Assembly: GCA_964438705.1 (NCBI GenBank)
Contig: CAYTKQ010000006.1
Span: 62,001-126,000 of the forward strand
Origin: Christensenella sp964438705
GTDB lineage: Bacteria; Bacillota; Clostridia; Christensenellales; Christensenellaceae
Direction of reading: 5' to 3'
Length of the DNA stretch: 64,000 nucleotides
Below, piece by piece: positions 7,062 to 15,198 of the stretch. The translations under genes and the position numbers were made by a program. Below the pieces are notes generated by a model. That model had not been told where the DNA came from. It ran no database searches and saw only the letters and a list, made by a program, of their open reading frames with translations. The first letter of the stretch is position 1. Each line of letters opens with the position of its first letter.

Positions 7062-8021
7062 TCAAACGCCTCCTTGCTCCAACCGCTGCGTCAGCAGTTC
7101 TTCGAGCTGTGCGTATGTATCCACCCGCACCACCTGCGCGCGCAGCAGCGCCGCGTGCCGCATCCCCTTGATATAGCTCGATGCATGTGTGCGCATCTGC
7201 TTCATTGCCAGCTCCTCACCCTTGCGCTCCACAGCAAGCCGCGCCTGCTTCAGGCACATCAAAATGCGCTCCTGCTCACTCGGAAAGGTCTTTATCCCGC
7301 CCGTCTCCAAAAGCTCGCGAATCTGCGTAAATAAAAACGGATTCCCTTGCGCCCCGCGCGCGATCATCACCCCATCACAACCAGTGTACGCAAGCATGTT
7401 TGCGGCGTCCGCCGCACTGAAAATGTCCCCGTTGCCAATCACTCGCACATCCACCGCCCGCTTCACCTCGCCGATGATATCCCAGTCCGCCTTGCCGCTG
7501 TAATATTGTTCTCGTGTGCGCCCGTGAATCGTCAAAACATCCGCACCCGCGTCCGCCGCCATGCGCGCAAATTCCACCGCATTTTTCGTTTTCTCGCTAA
7601 ACCCTGCGCGAAACTTGACGCTTACAGGTACGTCCACCGCTTTTTTCAATGCGGAAATAATCTTTTTCGCAAGCGCAGGCTCTTTCATCAGCGCACTTCC
7701 CTCGCCGTTGTTCACGATCTTTGGCGCGGGGCAGCCCATGTTCACATCGATGCTGTAAAGACGTTTTCCCAGCTTGTCGCATACGCGCTTCGCAGTTTGC
7801 GCAACGATCTCCGGGTCCCGTCCAAAAATCTGCACGCCTGCCTGTTCCTCAAGCGGCGAAAGCGTCAGCAAATCGTGCGTGTGCGCATTGCCGTACGCAA
7901 TGCCCTTGGCGCTCACCATCTCCGTAAACGTCATCTGCGCGCCGCATTCGATGCACACCTCGCGCATCGCCGCGTCTGTAATGCCCGCCATCGGGGCCAA
8001 ATAGATCCTCGGTTCGTTCAT
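7062..8021 (-). CDS. dusB: tRNA-dihydrouridine synthase (DusB-like)
   Basis: A 319-residue FMN-dependent TIM-barrel enzyme reducing uridines in the D-loop of tRNA. Landmarks are the start PRIYLAPMAGITDAAMR, the RNA-binding and active-site loop DVNMGCPAPKIVNNGEGSAL with the catalytic Cys, the FMN-phosphate segment VIGNGDIFSAADAANML, and TIHGRTREQYYSGKADW. I set the start at ATG 8021, since the upstream in-frame ATG at 8036 falls in the T-run of the preceding gene's terminator while AAAAGGA precedes 8021. The family is certain; which uridine is modified is not visible. Confidence 0.93.
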   Translation of the reverse strand: MNEPRIYLAPMAGITDAAMREVCIECGAQMTFTEMVSAKGIAYGNAHTHDLLTLSPLEEQAGVQIFGRDPEIVAQTAKRVCDKLGKRLYSIDVNMGCPAPKIVNNGEGSALMKEPALAKKIISALKKAVDVPVSVKFRAGFSEKTKNAVEFARMAADAGADVLTIHGRTREQYYSGKADWDIIGEVKRAVDVRVIGNGDIFSAADAANMLAYTGCDGVMIARGAQGNPFLFTQIRELLETGGIKTFPSEQERILMCLKQARLAVERKGEELAMKQMRTHASSYIKGMRHAALLRAQVVRVDTYAQLEELLTQRLEQGGV

Positions 8022-8036
8022 TGAATTCCTTTTCAT

Positions 8037-8059
8037 AAAAAAGGCGTACACCGTACGCC
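8037..8059 (-). terminator. Terminator before dusB
   Basis: The reverse strand carries the hairpin GGCGTAC-GGT-GTACGCC (8043-8059) followed by six T residues (complement of 8037-8042). It ends the transcript of the 8079-8702 gene, whose stop lies 20 bp upstream. Confidence 0.8.
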
Positions 8060-8078
8060 CTTTCAAAACATATATTTC

Positions 8079-8702
8079 TCATTCCTCCGGCGATGCCGAA
8101 GCGGAAGGTTGCTCCAAAGCGGACGACGACCCTGCCGGAGACGGCGAGGCCGGCGTTTGCACCATAACCGTTTTCACAAAATCGATCCCGTCGATCTTCC
8201 ACACATCGCCGATCTTTTTCAGCGTCAGCTTATAAAGCCCGTTTTTCCATTCCGGCGGCTTCAGCGTGCCCTCGATGGTGTTTCCCTCTTCATCCACCGT
8301 GTCGAGCTCTTTTCCGGTGAGGTCGGTGATGATGTCCTCCGCCTCCACCGTGATTTCATCCTGCCACGGCCAAACGATCGGCGGCGTAATGTCCACGCGC
8401 TGATAATAGTTCGTCACCTTGAATCCATCATAGGTCGTCCCATTGAGCACCGCGTCGCTGCTTAAAAACCTGTCCGTAAAAAAATTCTTGAGTCCCGTCG
8501 GGTCGGCCTTTTGATCATCATTTACCAAAACAACCTTTGCGCGCAGCGTCAGCGCGTCCTTCGTGATCATTTGCACGTTCATCGTGTTCATCGCCGCATA
8601 AAACGCCACAATGATACCCACAACGATGAGCGCCGCGACCGCCAGCCGCGAAAGCACGAACGTAACCCCTCTTATCGGCTTGTTGCCGCCTTCTTTTGAC
8701 AT
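8079..8702 (-). CDS. Membrane-anchored extracytoplasmic protein of unknown function
   Basis: A 207-residue protein I do not recognise. A short basic N-terminus (MSKEGGNKPIRG) leads into one transmembrane helix (about 15-38, LSRLAVAALIVVGIIVAFYAA). A predicted external domain of some 140 residues follows, rich in beta-strand-like segments (YKLTLKKIGDVWKIDGIDFV near its end), with a Ser/Pro/Ala-rich disordered tail (ASPSPAGSSSALEQPSASAS). The ending resembles NTF2-like or lipoprotein beta-sheet domains, but that is a guess. It follows lysS in the same direction, separated by a short palindrome (GCGGCTTAAGCCGC, 8718-8731), and ends at a clear terminator, so it may be co-transcribed with greA-lysS. 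Confidence 0.75.
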   Translation of the reverse strand: MSKEGGNKPIRGVTFVLSRLAVAALIVVGIIVAFYAAMNTMNVQMITKDALTLRAKVVLVNDDQKADPTGLKNFFTDRFLSSDAVLNGTTYDGFKVTNYYQRVDITPPIVWPWQDEITVEAEDIITDLTGKELDTVDEEGNTIEGTLKPPEWKNGLYKLTLKKIGDVWKIDGIDFVKTVMVQTPASPSPAGSSSALEQPSASASPEE

Positions 8703-8742
8703 ACCATTTCCATCGGTGCGGCTTAAGCCGCGCCTCTCCTCG

Positions 8743-10248
8743 CTATTTGGCTTCCTTCGGCTTCATGGTGGGGAACAGCAGCACGTCACGGATCGTAAAA
8801 CAATCCGTCAAAAGCATCACCATTCTGTCCACGCCAATGCCCATGCCACCCGTGGGCGGCATCGCATACTCGAGCGCCGTCACAAAATCCTCGTCCATCA
8901 TGTTTGCCTCGTCGTCGCCCGCCTCGCGCTTTTTCACCTGATCCATAAAGCGCTCCCGCTGATCGTCCGGATCATTGAGCTCTGAAAACGCATTCGCAAG
9001 CTCTCGTCCTGTGATGAAGAGCTCAAAACGCTCCACCAGCCAGTCGGAACCCGGCTTTTTCTTAGCGAGCGGCGATACCTCGATCGGGTAATCGCAAATA
9101 AACGTCGGCTGAATCAGCTTCTCCTCCACACGCTGCTCAAACGCCTCGTTCAAAAGCGCGCCGCGCGTGGCCTGTCCTTCAAAGGCGATCCCAGCCTGCT
9201 TTGCCAAAGTCCGCGCCTGCTCGTCGCTCATATCCCCGCCAAAATCGACGCCCGCATATTCCTTCACGGCCTCGATCATGCTCAACCGCTTCCACGGCGA
9301 ACCAAGATCGATCTGCGTGCCCTGATAGGTGATCACGTCCGAATCATTGACCAGCGCCGAACAATAGCGGAACAGATTCTCGCATAAATCCATCATGCCC
9401 TTGTAATCAGTGTATGCCTCGTAAAGCTCCACCGTCGTAAATTCCGGGTTGTGCTTGGGGTCCATCCCCTCGTTGCGGAAAATGCGCCCGATCTCGTATA
9501 CCCGCTCAAAACCGCCCACAATCAGGCGCTTTAGGTGCAGCTCCGTCGCAATGCGCAAATACATGTCGATGTCGAGCGTATTGTGATGCGTAATAAACGG
9601 CCGCGCCGCCGCGCCGCCCGCGCTCGTCTGCAAAACAGGCGTTTCCACCTCGATATAGCTCTGCGCGTCAAGAAAATCCCGGATGCCCTTGATGATCTTC
9701 GAACGCGCGTAAAAAACATTTTTGGAATCCGGATTCACGATCAAATCCACATAACGCTGACGGTAGCGCAGGTCCGTATCCTTGAGCCCGTGCCACTTTT
9801 CAGGCAGCGGAAGCAAGGATTTCGACAGCATCTGCACGGTGTGCGATTTCACGGAAATCTCGCCCGCGTTCGTCTTGAATACCTCGCCCGTAACGCCCAC
9901 GATATCGCCGATGTCGAATTTCTTATATTCCGCGTACGGCTCGTCGCCCATCACGTCCTTGCGCGCATAAACCTGTATTTTTCCTTTGCCGTCCATAATA
10001 TGGAAAAAGCTCGCCTTGCCCATCACACGCTTGGAAACGATCCTGCCCGCAATGGCGACCTCCTGCCCTTCCATCTCATCAAAGCGCGTCAATATCTCGT
10101 CGCTCGAATGCGTCTTTGCAAAGGTCGTGATCTCGTAAGGGTCGCGCCCTTCTGCCTTCATCGCCGCTAGCTTTTCCCTGCGGACGCGTAAAATCTCGCT
10201 CAGCTCCTGCTGCTGTTCTTGCTGTGTGTTCTCGGTATTTTCGGTCAT
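8743..10248 (-). CDS. lysS: Lysyl-tRNA synthetase, class II
   Basis: A 501-residue cytoplasmic enzyme charging tRNA-Lys. The N-terminal OB-fold anticodon-binding domain (about 60-165, VAIAGRIVSKRVMGKASFFHI) is followed by the class II catalytic core. Motif 1 region is RSKIIKGIRDFLDAQSYIEVETPVLQ, motif 2 FRNEGMDPKHNPEFTTVELY and motif 3 GMGIGVDRMVMLL. The length matches bacterial LysRS. An AAGGAGAGCAT ribosome binding site precedes the ATG. It lies 10 bp after greA, the common greA-lysS pair, and probably shares its promoter at 10787-10814. Confidence 0.97.
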   Translation of the reverse strand: MTENTENTQQEQQQELSEILRVRREKLAAMKAEGRDPYEITTFAKTHSSDEILTRFDEMEGQEVAIAGRIVSKRVMGKASFFHIMDGKGKIQVYARKDVMGDEPYAEYKKFDIGDIVGVTGEVFKTNAGEISVKSHTVQMLSKSLLPLPEKWHGLKDTDLRYRQRYVDLIVNPDSKNVFYARSKIIKGIRDFLDAQSYIEVETPVLQTSAGGAAARPFITHHNTLDIDMYLRIATELHLKRLIVGGFERVYEIGRIFRNEGMDPKHNPEFTTVELYEAYTDYKGMMDLCENLFRYCSALVNDSDVITYQGTQIDLGSPWKRLSMIEAVKEYAGVDFGGDMSDEQARTLAKQAGIAFEGQATRGALLNEAFEQRVEEKLIQPTFICDYPIEVSPLAKKKPGSDWLVERFELFITGRELANAFSELNDPDDQRERFMDQVKKREAGDDEANMMDEDFVTALEYAMPPTGGMGIGVDRMVMLLTDCFTIRDVLLFPTMKPKEAK

Positions 10249-10258
10249 TATGCTCTCC

Positions 10259-10735
10259 TTACCTGTGGATGTCCAGAATCTTAAGCTTCACGACCCCGCC
10301 GGGTGTGTCCACTTTCACCACGTTGCCCACCTTTTTACCGAGCAGCGCGCGGCCCACAGGAGATTCATTCGAAATCTTGCTCGTGGAAACATCCGCCTCC
10401 GCGGAACCCACAATCATATATTCCACTTCCTCGTCATATTCCTTATCGAGCACCTTGACGGTAGTTCCCACGTTGACGCGCTGTACGTCCACGTCATTCT
10501 GATCAACGACGGTGGCATTGCGCAGCATCTTTTCGAGCATCACGATCTCGCCCTCGATCTTCGCCTGCTCGTTTTTCGCCTCGTCATACTCCGCGTTTTC
10601 CGAAAGGTCGCCAAACGCGCGTGCCGTCTTGATCTCTTCCGCGATCTCCGCGCGCCGTACCGTTTTCAAATATTCCAGCTTTTCTTCCAGTTCCTTTACG
10701 CCTTGATGAGTTAATACCACATCTTCATTCGCCAT
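10259..10735 (-). CDS. greA: Transcription elongation factor GreA
   Basis: A 158-residue GreA of standard length. The N-terminal coiled coil holds the acidic tip EYDEAKNEQ that reaches into the RNA polymerase secondary channel and stimulates cleavage of backtracked RNA. The C-terminal FKBP-like domain includes SPVGRALLGKKVGNVVKVDTPGG. The ATG at 10735 has GAGGAG seven bases upstream and is chosen over a longer frame. It is first in the greA-lysS transcript, directly behind a near-consensus promoter. Confidence 0.97.
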   Translation of the reverse strand: MANEDVVLTHQGVKELEEKLEYLKTVRRAEIAEEIKTARAFGDLSENAEYDEAKNEQAKIEGEIVMLEKMLRNATVVDQNDVDVQRVNVGTTVKVLDKEYDEEVEYMIVGSAEADVSTSKISNESPVGRALLGKKVGNVVKVDTPGGVVKLKILDIHR

Positions 10736-10786
10736 TCGTTTTCTCCTCGCCGTGCGTAAGCGCACTCTCCCAATTTACATCCTTAT

Positions 10787-10814
10787 ATTATATAGAAAAT
10801 CCCTGTTTTGTCAA
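10787..10814 (-). promoter_or_regulatory. Sigma-A-type promoter of greA-lysS
   Basis: The reverse strand carries TTGACA (complement of 10809-10814), a 16-bp spacer and TATAAT (complement of 10787-10792), about 50 bp upstream of the greA start. Both hexamers match the housekeeping consensus exactly. Confidence 0.8.
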
Positions 10815-10852
10815 GTTTGCGCACGATTCGCATATGCCTTAAACCCGTTTTT

Positions 10853-11563
10853 TTACGCTCTTTTCGGCGCGCCGTTTTTCGCCTCCAGATACTTGTCGAT
10901 CTTTCCTTTTGCCCGCTGCAGCGCATTGTCGATGGATTTTTCATGCCGTCCCATGATCTTTGCGATCTGCTGATAGGAAAGCCCGTGCAGGTAATAGGTC
11001 AGCACCTGATTCTCGAGGCTGGAGAGCATCTTCATGATCTCCTCCTCGATGGTCGCGTAATCCTCCTGATCAATCACGATATCCTCCGGGTTGGATACCT
11101 TCGTCGCCGCGATGATGTCCACCAGCATACGCTCCGAATCCTCGTCATACACCGGCTTGTTGAGTGACACATAGGAATTTAACGGTTGGTGCTTCTGGCG
11201 TGTCGCCGTCTTGATCGCGGTGATGATCTGCCGCGTGATGCACAGCTCCGCAAACGCCCGAAACGACGCTTTTTTCTCGATGTCGTAATCGCGCACCGCC
11301 TTGTAAAGCCCGATCATGCCCTCCTGCACGATGTCCTCCTTGTCCGCGCCGATCAAAAAATAAGATCGCGCCTTTGCGCGCACAAAATTCTTGTATTTAT
11401 GGAGGATATATTCCAGCGCAAGGCTGCCGTCCTGCTCGTTCGCCATGGCGACCGCCTGCTCGTCCGTGGTGAGCGCGAACTTTTCAAAGCCCGCGTGAAC
11501 GATGACCTCCTGGCGCTCCTCATTCAGTTGATTCAAATCCCGCTCCAGCGTTTTTTTACTCAT
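10853..11563 (-). CDS. sigH: RNA polymerase sigma-H factor (sporulation/stationary-phase type)
   Basis: A 236-residue sigma-70-family factor. Region 2 is KNFVRAKARSYFLIGADKEDIVQEGMIGLYKAVRDYD, the core-binding and -10-recognition segment. Region 4 is LSSLENQVLTYYLHGLSYQQIAKIMGRHEKSIDNALQRAKGKI, the -35-recognition helix-turn-helix. Region 3 is short, as in SigH. In Bacillus and Clostridia, SigH drives early sporulation and stationary-phase genes. Its position after rlmB, 6 bp downstream and in the same direction, matches the Bacillus rlmB-yacP-sigH locus, although yacP is absent here. The N-terminal 30 residues are longer than usual. Confidence 0.9.
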   Translation of the reverse strand: MSKKTLERDLNQLNEERQEVIVHAGFEKFALTTDEQAVAMANEQDGSLALEYILHKYKNFVRAKARSYFLIGADKEDIVQEGMIGLYKAVRDYDIEKKASFRAFAELCITRQIITAIKTATRQKHQPLNSYVSLNKPVYDEDSERMLVDIIAATKVSNPEDIVIDQEDYATIEEEIMKMLSSLENQVLTYYLHGLSYQQIAKIMGRHEKSIDNALQRAKGKIDKYLEAKNGAPKRA

Positions 11564-11569
11564 CCCTGC

Positions 11570-12331
11570 CTACTTCCTCATCAGCTCCTGCCGCCGCTTT
11601 TCATAGCACAGCACACTCGCCGCGCACGACGCGTTCAGCGACGTCGTCCTGCCGCCCATCTCGATCTTGACGGTCAAATCGCATATCTCCTTCGTGTGCT
11701 TTGCCACGCCTTCCGATTCCCCGCCGATCACCAGCGCCATCGCGCCCGTCAGATCGGTCTGCGAAAGCGGCTGACCGTCCATGTCCGCCGCGGCGACCCA
11801 CACGTTTTTCTTTTTCAGCTCCTCGATGGTCTGGTTGATGTTCGTCACCTTCACCACCGGAATATACTGCGCCGCTCCGCACGACACCTTGAACGCGGAC
11901 GCGCTCAGCGATGCCGAGCGCCGCTTGCCGATGATCACGCCGTGCGCGCCCAGCGCCTCCGCGCTCCTGATCACCGCGCCCAGATTGTGCGGATCCTGTA
12001 CGCTCTCGAGGATCACGCAAAACGGCGCTTCCCCGCGTTCCTCCGCAAGCGCAAAGACGTCTTCCATCTCCGAATATTCAAACGCCGGAATCTGCGCCAC
12101 AATTCCCTGATGGTTCCCCGTTCTGCCGTCGTGGCCCATGCCCGCGCACATGTCGTCGAGCTTTGCCCGCGGCACCTCCGTGATCACAAGCTTGCCCTGC
12201 CGCGCAAGCATCAGCAGCTCTCGGATGCTTCCGTCTGTAAGCCCCTGCTGAACGTATACGCGGTCGATCTGCTCGCCGCTCTTGATCGCCTCGCGCACGC
12301 TGTTGCGCCCAATGATCAAATCCTCACTCAT
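11570..12331 (-). CDS. rlmB: 23S rRNA (guanosine-2'-O)-methyltransferase, TrmH/SpoU family
   Basis: A 253-residue SPOUT methyltransferase. The N-terminal L30e-like substrate domain begins MSEDLIIGRNSVREAIKSG. The C-terminal knotted SAM-binding domain contains the family motifs LESVQDPHNLGAVIRSAEALG, LVIGGESEGV and LNASCAASVLCYE. It methylates a ribose in 23S rRNA (G2251 in E. coli numbering for RlmB). The ATG at 12331 overlaps the thyX stop and has GGGAGGTG upstream, so translation is probably coupled. The Bacillus homologue occupies the same place before sigH. Confidence 0.93.
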   Translation of the reverse strand: MSEDLIIGRNSVREAIKSGEQIDRVYVQQGLTDGSIRELLMLARQGKLVITEVPRAKLDDMCAGMGHDGRTGNHQGIVAQIPAFEYSEMEDVFALAEERGEAPFCVILESVQDPHNLGAVIRSAEALGAHGVIIGKRRSASLSASAFKVSCGAAQYIPVVKVTNINQTIEELKKKNVWVAAADMDGQPLSQTDLTGAMALVIGGESEGVAKHTKEICDLTVKIEMGGRTTSLNASCAASVLCYEKRRQELMRK

Positions 12332-13067
12332 GCGCGTCACCTCCCGTCAGCTCCGCGTGTCTTGCGCGCACCTCGCCCGCCCTGCCGCAGCTCATGCGCC
12401 CCTCCGGGCAATTGCCCGAAACGCAGCCCGGCCCCGCCTTTTTGAACAGTGCGGGTGCCTTTTCAAGCGCAAGCGCAAGCATCTGCCACGCAAGCTCGCG
12501 TATCTCCCATTGCGCGCGGTTGCAGCAGCGCAGCGCAAAAAAATGCAGCAGCTCCCGCGCGTTCATGGTAATGATCATCTTGGTCTCGCATGCGTTGGGC
12601 AGCACAAACCGCGCATCCTCGTTGGATTTTTCACCCGCGTCGCCCAGCGCCTCGATCCACTCGTCATACCACTCTTGCATGGTCTGCATCTGCTCCTCAA
12701 ATTTCTTGACCGCCGCATCCCCCAGTGCCTCGATGCTCGGCGGGATCACGTAGGAAAACGCGCCCTTCTTCGCCCCCTGATTCACATACCGCTGCGACTG
12801 AACGGAAAAGCTCGCGATGCGATGCCGGGTGATCTGCGCAAGCAGCGCACGGGACACCCCCTCAACGCCAAATGAAAAGCTCGCGTGCTCGATGGGTGAA
12901 AAATGCCCCATCTCCGTCAGCCTGTCAATGAACTCCGCGCTCTTCGCCGTCTGTTGCAGCGCCTCGATGTCGGCGCGTGAATAGCAGAGCTTCGCCCCCA
13001 TCGAGACGATGAGCTCCGGGTCGGGCGTGGCCGCCAAAAGCACTGTTTTTAAGGTCGTTTTGGGCAT
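12324..13067 (-). CDS. thyX: Flavin-dependent thymidylate synthase ThyX
   Basis: A 247-residue FAD-dependent enzyme making dTMP from dUMP with methylenetetrahydrofolate and NADPH. The diagnostic ThyX motif RHRxxSxxxxSxRY is complete (RHRIASFSVQSQRY). FSPIEHASFSFGVEGVSRAL and the C-terminal ARELLHFFALRCCNRAQWEIRELA also fit. The start ATG 13067 is chosen for AGGAGAG upstream. A Cys-rich ending (GPGCVSGNCPEGRMSCG) is typical of clostridial ThyX. The gene lies between mrnC and rlmB, overlapping the latter by eight bases, an arrangement seen in Clostridia. Confidence 0.95.
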   Translation of the reverse strand: MPKTTLKTVLLAATPDPELIVSMGAKLCYSRADIEALQQTAKSAEFIDRLTEMGHFSPIEHASFSFGVEGVSRALLAQITRHRIASFSVQSQRYVNQGAKKGAFSYVIPPSIEALGDAAVKKFEEQMQTMQEWYDEWIEALGDAGEKSNEDARFVLPNACETKMIITMNARELLHFFALRCCNRAQWEIRELAWQMLALALEKAPALFKKAGPGCVSGNCPEGRMSCGRAGEVRARHAELTGGDAHE

Positions 13068-13080
13068 CTTCTCTCTCCTC

Positions 13081-13491
13081 TTACACTTCAAAATCGAGCG
13101 TGCTCAGCATCTGCTCGATGCGTTCCGCCTGCCCGGTCAAAAACAAATAACCGACGACAGCCTCGAGCGCTGTCGCGTATTTATAATCCGCAATACTCAT
13201 ATTCTTGGGCGGCGACGGGCTCTTCGCGTTGCGCCCCCGGCGAAATACCTCTGCCTCTGCCTGGGTAAACCGCTCCATCCACACATGCGCAAACTCCGCC
13301 TGCGCGCGCGCGTTCACCAGCCGTATGCTCATCGAATGCAAAGCACCCGCGTTTTTTGCGCACCCCAAAACATATCTCGTGCGCACGTAAAGATCGAATA
13401 CGCTGTCCCCAATGTACGCCAGTGTCAGCGGCGCCATCTGTGCCGCCTTGTCCTCTGTCAGTCTCAAGCTCTCGTCAATTCTGCTCAGCAT
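13081..13491 (-). CDS. mrnC: Mini-III ribonuclease
   Basis: A 136-residue RNase III-like enzyme without a double-stranded-RNA-binding domain, which is the defining feature of Mini-III. The catalytic signature is LAYIGDSVFDLYVRTRYV with the essential Asp, and ATALEAVVGYLFLTGQ supplies the second acidic motif. It matures 23S rRNA ends. Three in-frame ATG codons (13509, 13497, 13491) are possible. I took 13491 for its spacing behind GCGGAA, but the difference is only six residues. The frame overlaps the end of cwlD, so the two are translationally linked. Confidence 0.9.
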   Translation of the reverse strand: MLSRIDESLRLTEDKAAQMAPLTLAYIGDSVFDLYVRTRYVLGCAKNAGALHSMSIRLVNARAQAEFAHVWMERFTQAEAEVFRRGRNAKSPSPPKNMSIADYKYATALEAVVGYLFLTGQAERIEQMLSTLDFEV

Positions 13492-14197
13492 CCCCATATT
13501 CCGCTTCATAATATTTGATCCCGTCCACAACGGCCGCAACCACCTTATCCTGATACGCCTCCGTCTGAAGCTTTTCTTCCTCCTCCGGATTCGTAAAAAA
13601 ACCGCATTCCACCGTCACGCTCGGCTGACCGCCCGGCTTTAACAGCCGATACCGTCCAAAATTCGCCTTGCGCGGCTCCCCCACCTCGAGCGCATCGTTC
13701 ATCACCTTCTGGATCGCCTGTGCAAGCTGCTTTCCGGCGGCTGAGTCCGTATAATAAAATATCTGCGGCCCGCACGCGTCCGCGCTCTCAAAGCTGTTCT
13801 GGTGCACACCGATGTACATATCCGCCTTCGCGTCCACAATGATCTGCTCGCGCCGCAGCATATCCGCTTCCTTGCGCTTGGCAATGTCCGCTTCGCCTGC
13901 CGCGGCGATCGGCTCGTCCGATTCGCGCGTCATCACCACGCTGACGCCCTCCCGCTCGAGCGCTTCTTTCAGCTTCAGCCCGATTTCGAGGTTCACTTCC
14001 TTTTCATATCGTCCCGTTAAAACGCCGATCGTGCCCACATCCGTGTCCCCATGGCCGGGGTCCAGCACCACCTTCATGCCCTCGAGGCTCACCTTCGTAA
14101 AATCCGTTTCCTTCTCCTGCGCGCACGCGCCCAAAACGATCAGCAGCAGCGCCGCCATCAAAACCGCGATCCGCTTTTTCAGACGGTCTCTTTTCAC
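13475..14197 (-). CDS. cwlD: N-acetylmuramoyl-L-alanine amidase (CwlD-like, Amidase_3)
   Basis: A 240-residue zinc amidase cutting the bond between N-acetylmuramic acid and L-alanine in peptidoglycan. A basic start (KRDRLKKRI) leads into a hydrophobic signal segment ending VLGACAQ, which may be a lipobox. The Amidase_3 domain has VVLDPGHGDTDVG (zinc His), the conserved Glu in YEKEVNLEIG, GVHQNSF (second zinc His) and VECGFFTNPEEE (catalytic Glu). Length and single domain fit CwlD, which makes muramic-delta-lactam in spore cortex. A GTG start at 14197 overlaps the tsaD stop as GTGA. Spore function is inferred. Confidence 0.85.
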   Translation of the reverse strand: MKRDRLKKRIAVLMAALLLIVLGACAQEKETDFTKVSLEGMKVVLDPGHGDTDVGTIGVLTGRYEKEVNLEIGLKLKEALEREGVSVVMTRESDEPIAAAGEADIAKRKEADMLRREQIIVDAKADMYIGVHQNSFESADACGPQIFYYTDSAAGKQLAQAIQKVMNDALEVGEPRKANFGRYRLLKPGGQPSVTVECGFFTNPEEEEKLQTEAYQDKVVAAVVDGIKYYEAEYGDAEQN

Positions 14198-15198
14198 AGC
14201 TCCATCACCGGCTCCGCGTTTAAATCGAGCCCCGCGCGCGTCCCCTTCAAATATTCGTAATACGCGCACGATGCGATCATCACCGCGTTGTCCGTGCAAT
14301 ACTCCATCGCGGGAAAATACAGCCTGATACCCGCTTCTTTTGCCTTCCTCTCAAACGCCGCGCGTATCTGCTCGTTCGCGGAAACGCCGCCCGCAACCGC
14401 CACAATGTCCGTATTCGCGCGTCTTGCCGCCTCAAATGTATTCGCCACAAGCGTATCCGCCACATTCTTCAAAAATGACGCCGCCACATCCGCCTTGCTG
14501 AAATCCTCTCCCGTTTGATCGAAGCGGTGCAGCATATTGATTACGGCGGTTTTGAGGCCGCTGAACGAAAAATCCAGATGTGTTTCTCCGCGAAAACTGC
14601 GCGGAAGGCTGTACTTCAGCGCGTCCCCGCTCTTTGCAAGCTCCTGCAAATTCGGTCCGCCCGGATACGGCAGCCCCAGCACGCGCGCCACCTTGTCGAT
14701 CGCCTCGCCCGCCGCGTCATCCCGCGTGCGTCCGAGGGTCTCGTATTCGGTATAATCCTTTGCCCAAACGATCTGCGTATGCCCGCCCGATGCCACGAGG
14801 CACAAAAAGGGCGGCTTGAGCGCAGGGTGACAAACATAATTCGCGCAAATATGCCCCGCGATGTGATGCACGGGTACAAGCGGCTTTTTCAAAACATACG
14901 CAAGCCCCTTTGCGTAAGCTACGCCCGTTAAAAGCGCGCCCACAAGCCCCGGCCCGTTCGTCACGGCGATCGCGTCCACGCCGTCCCATCCGCCGATGCC
15001 CGATATTGCCGCCTCCACCACCTGCGGCAGCTTTTTGACGTGGTTGCGCGAGGCGATCTCGGGCACCACCCCGCCGAATTCCTTGTGGATGTCGATCTGC
15101 GAATAAAGCGCCTGCGAAAGCACCCTCCTGCCGTCCTCTACGACCGCCGCCGCCGTCTCGTCGCACGACGTTTCAATTGCCAGCATCTTAATTCCCAT
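14194..15198 (-). CDS. tsaD: tRNA N6-threonylcarbamoyladenosine biosynthesis protein TsaD
   Basis: A 334-residue ASKHA-fold protein that, with TsaB and TsaE, transfers the threonylcarbamoyl group to A37 of ANN-decoding tRNAs. It starts MGIKMLAIETSCDETAAAVV. It has the metal-binding HHIAGHICANY, the nucleotide-binding ASGGHTQIVW, FSFSGLKTAV and VAGGVSANEQIR. AAAGGA lies nine bases before the ATG. The gene is between a membrane protein gene (overlap of 11 bp at its start) and cwlD (GTGA overlap), so the group is translated as an operon. Confidence 0.97.
   Translation of the reverse strand: MGIKMLAIETSCDETAAAVVEDGRRVLSQALYSQIDIHKEFGGVVPEIASRNHVKKLPQVVEAAISGIGGWDGVDAIAVTNGPGLVGALLTGVAYAKGLAYVLKKPLVPVHHIAGHICANYVCHPALKPPFLCLVASGGHTQIVWAKDYTEYETLGRTRDDAAGEAIDKVARVLGLPYPGGPNLQELAKSGDALKYSLPRSFRGETHLDFSFSGLKTAVINMLHRFDQTGEDFSKADVAASFLKNVADTLVANTFEAARRANTDIVAVAGGVSANEQIRAAFERKAKEAGIRLYFPAMEYCTDNAVMIASCAYYEYLKGTRAGLDLNAEPVMEL

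Noticed and set aside
11186..12445. A 419-codon open frame on the plus strand
   Set aside because: Antisense to sigH, rlmB and part of thyX, all of which are clearly coding.
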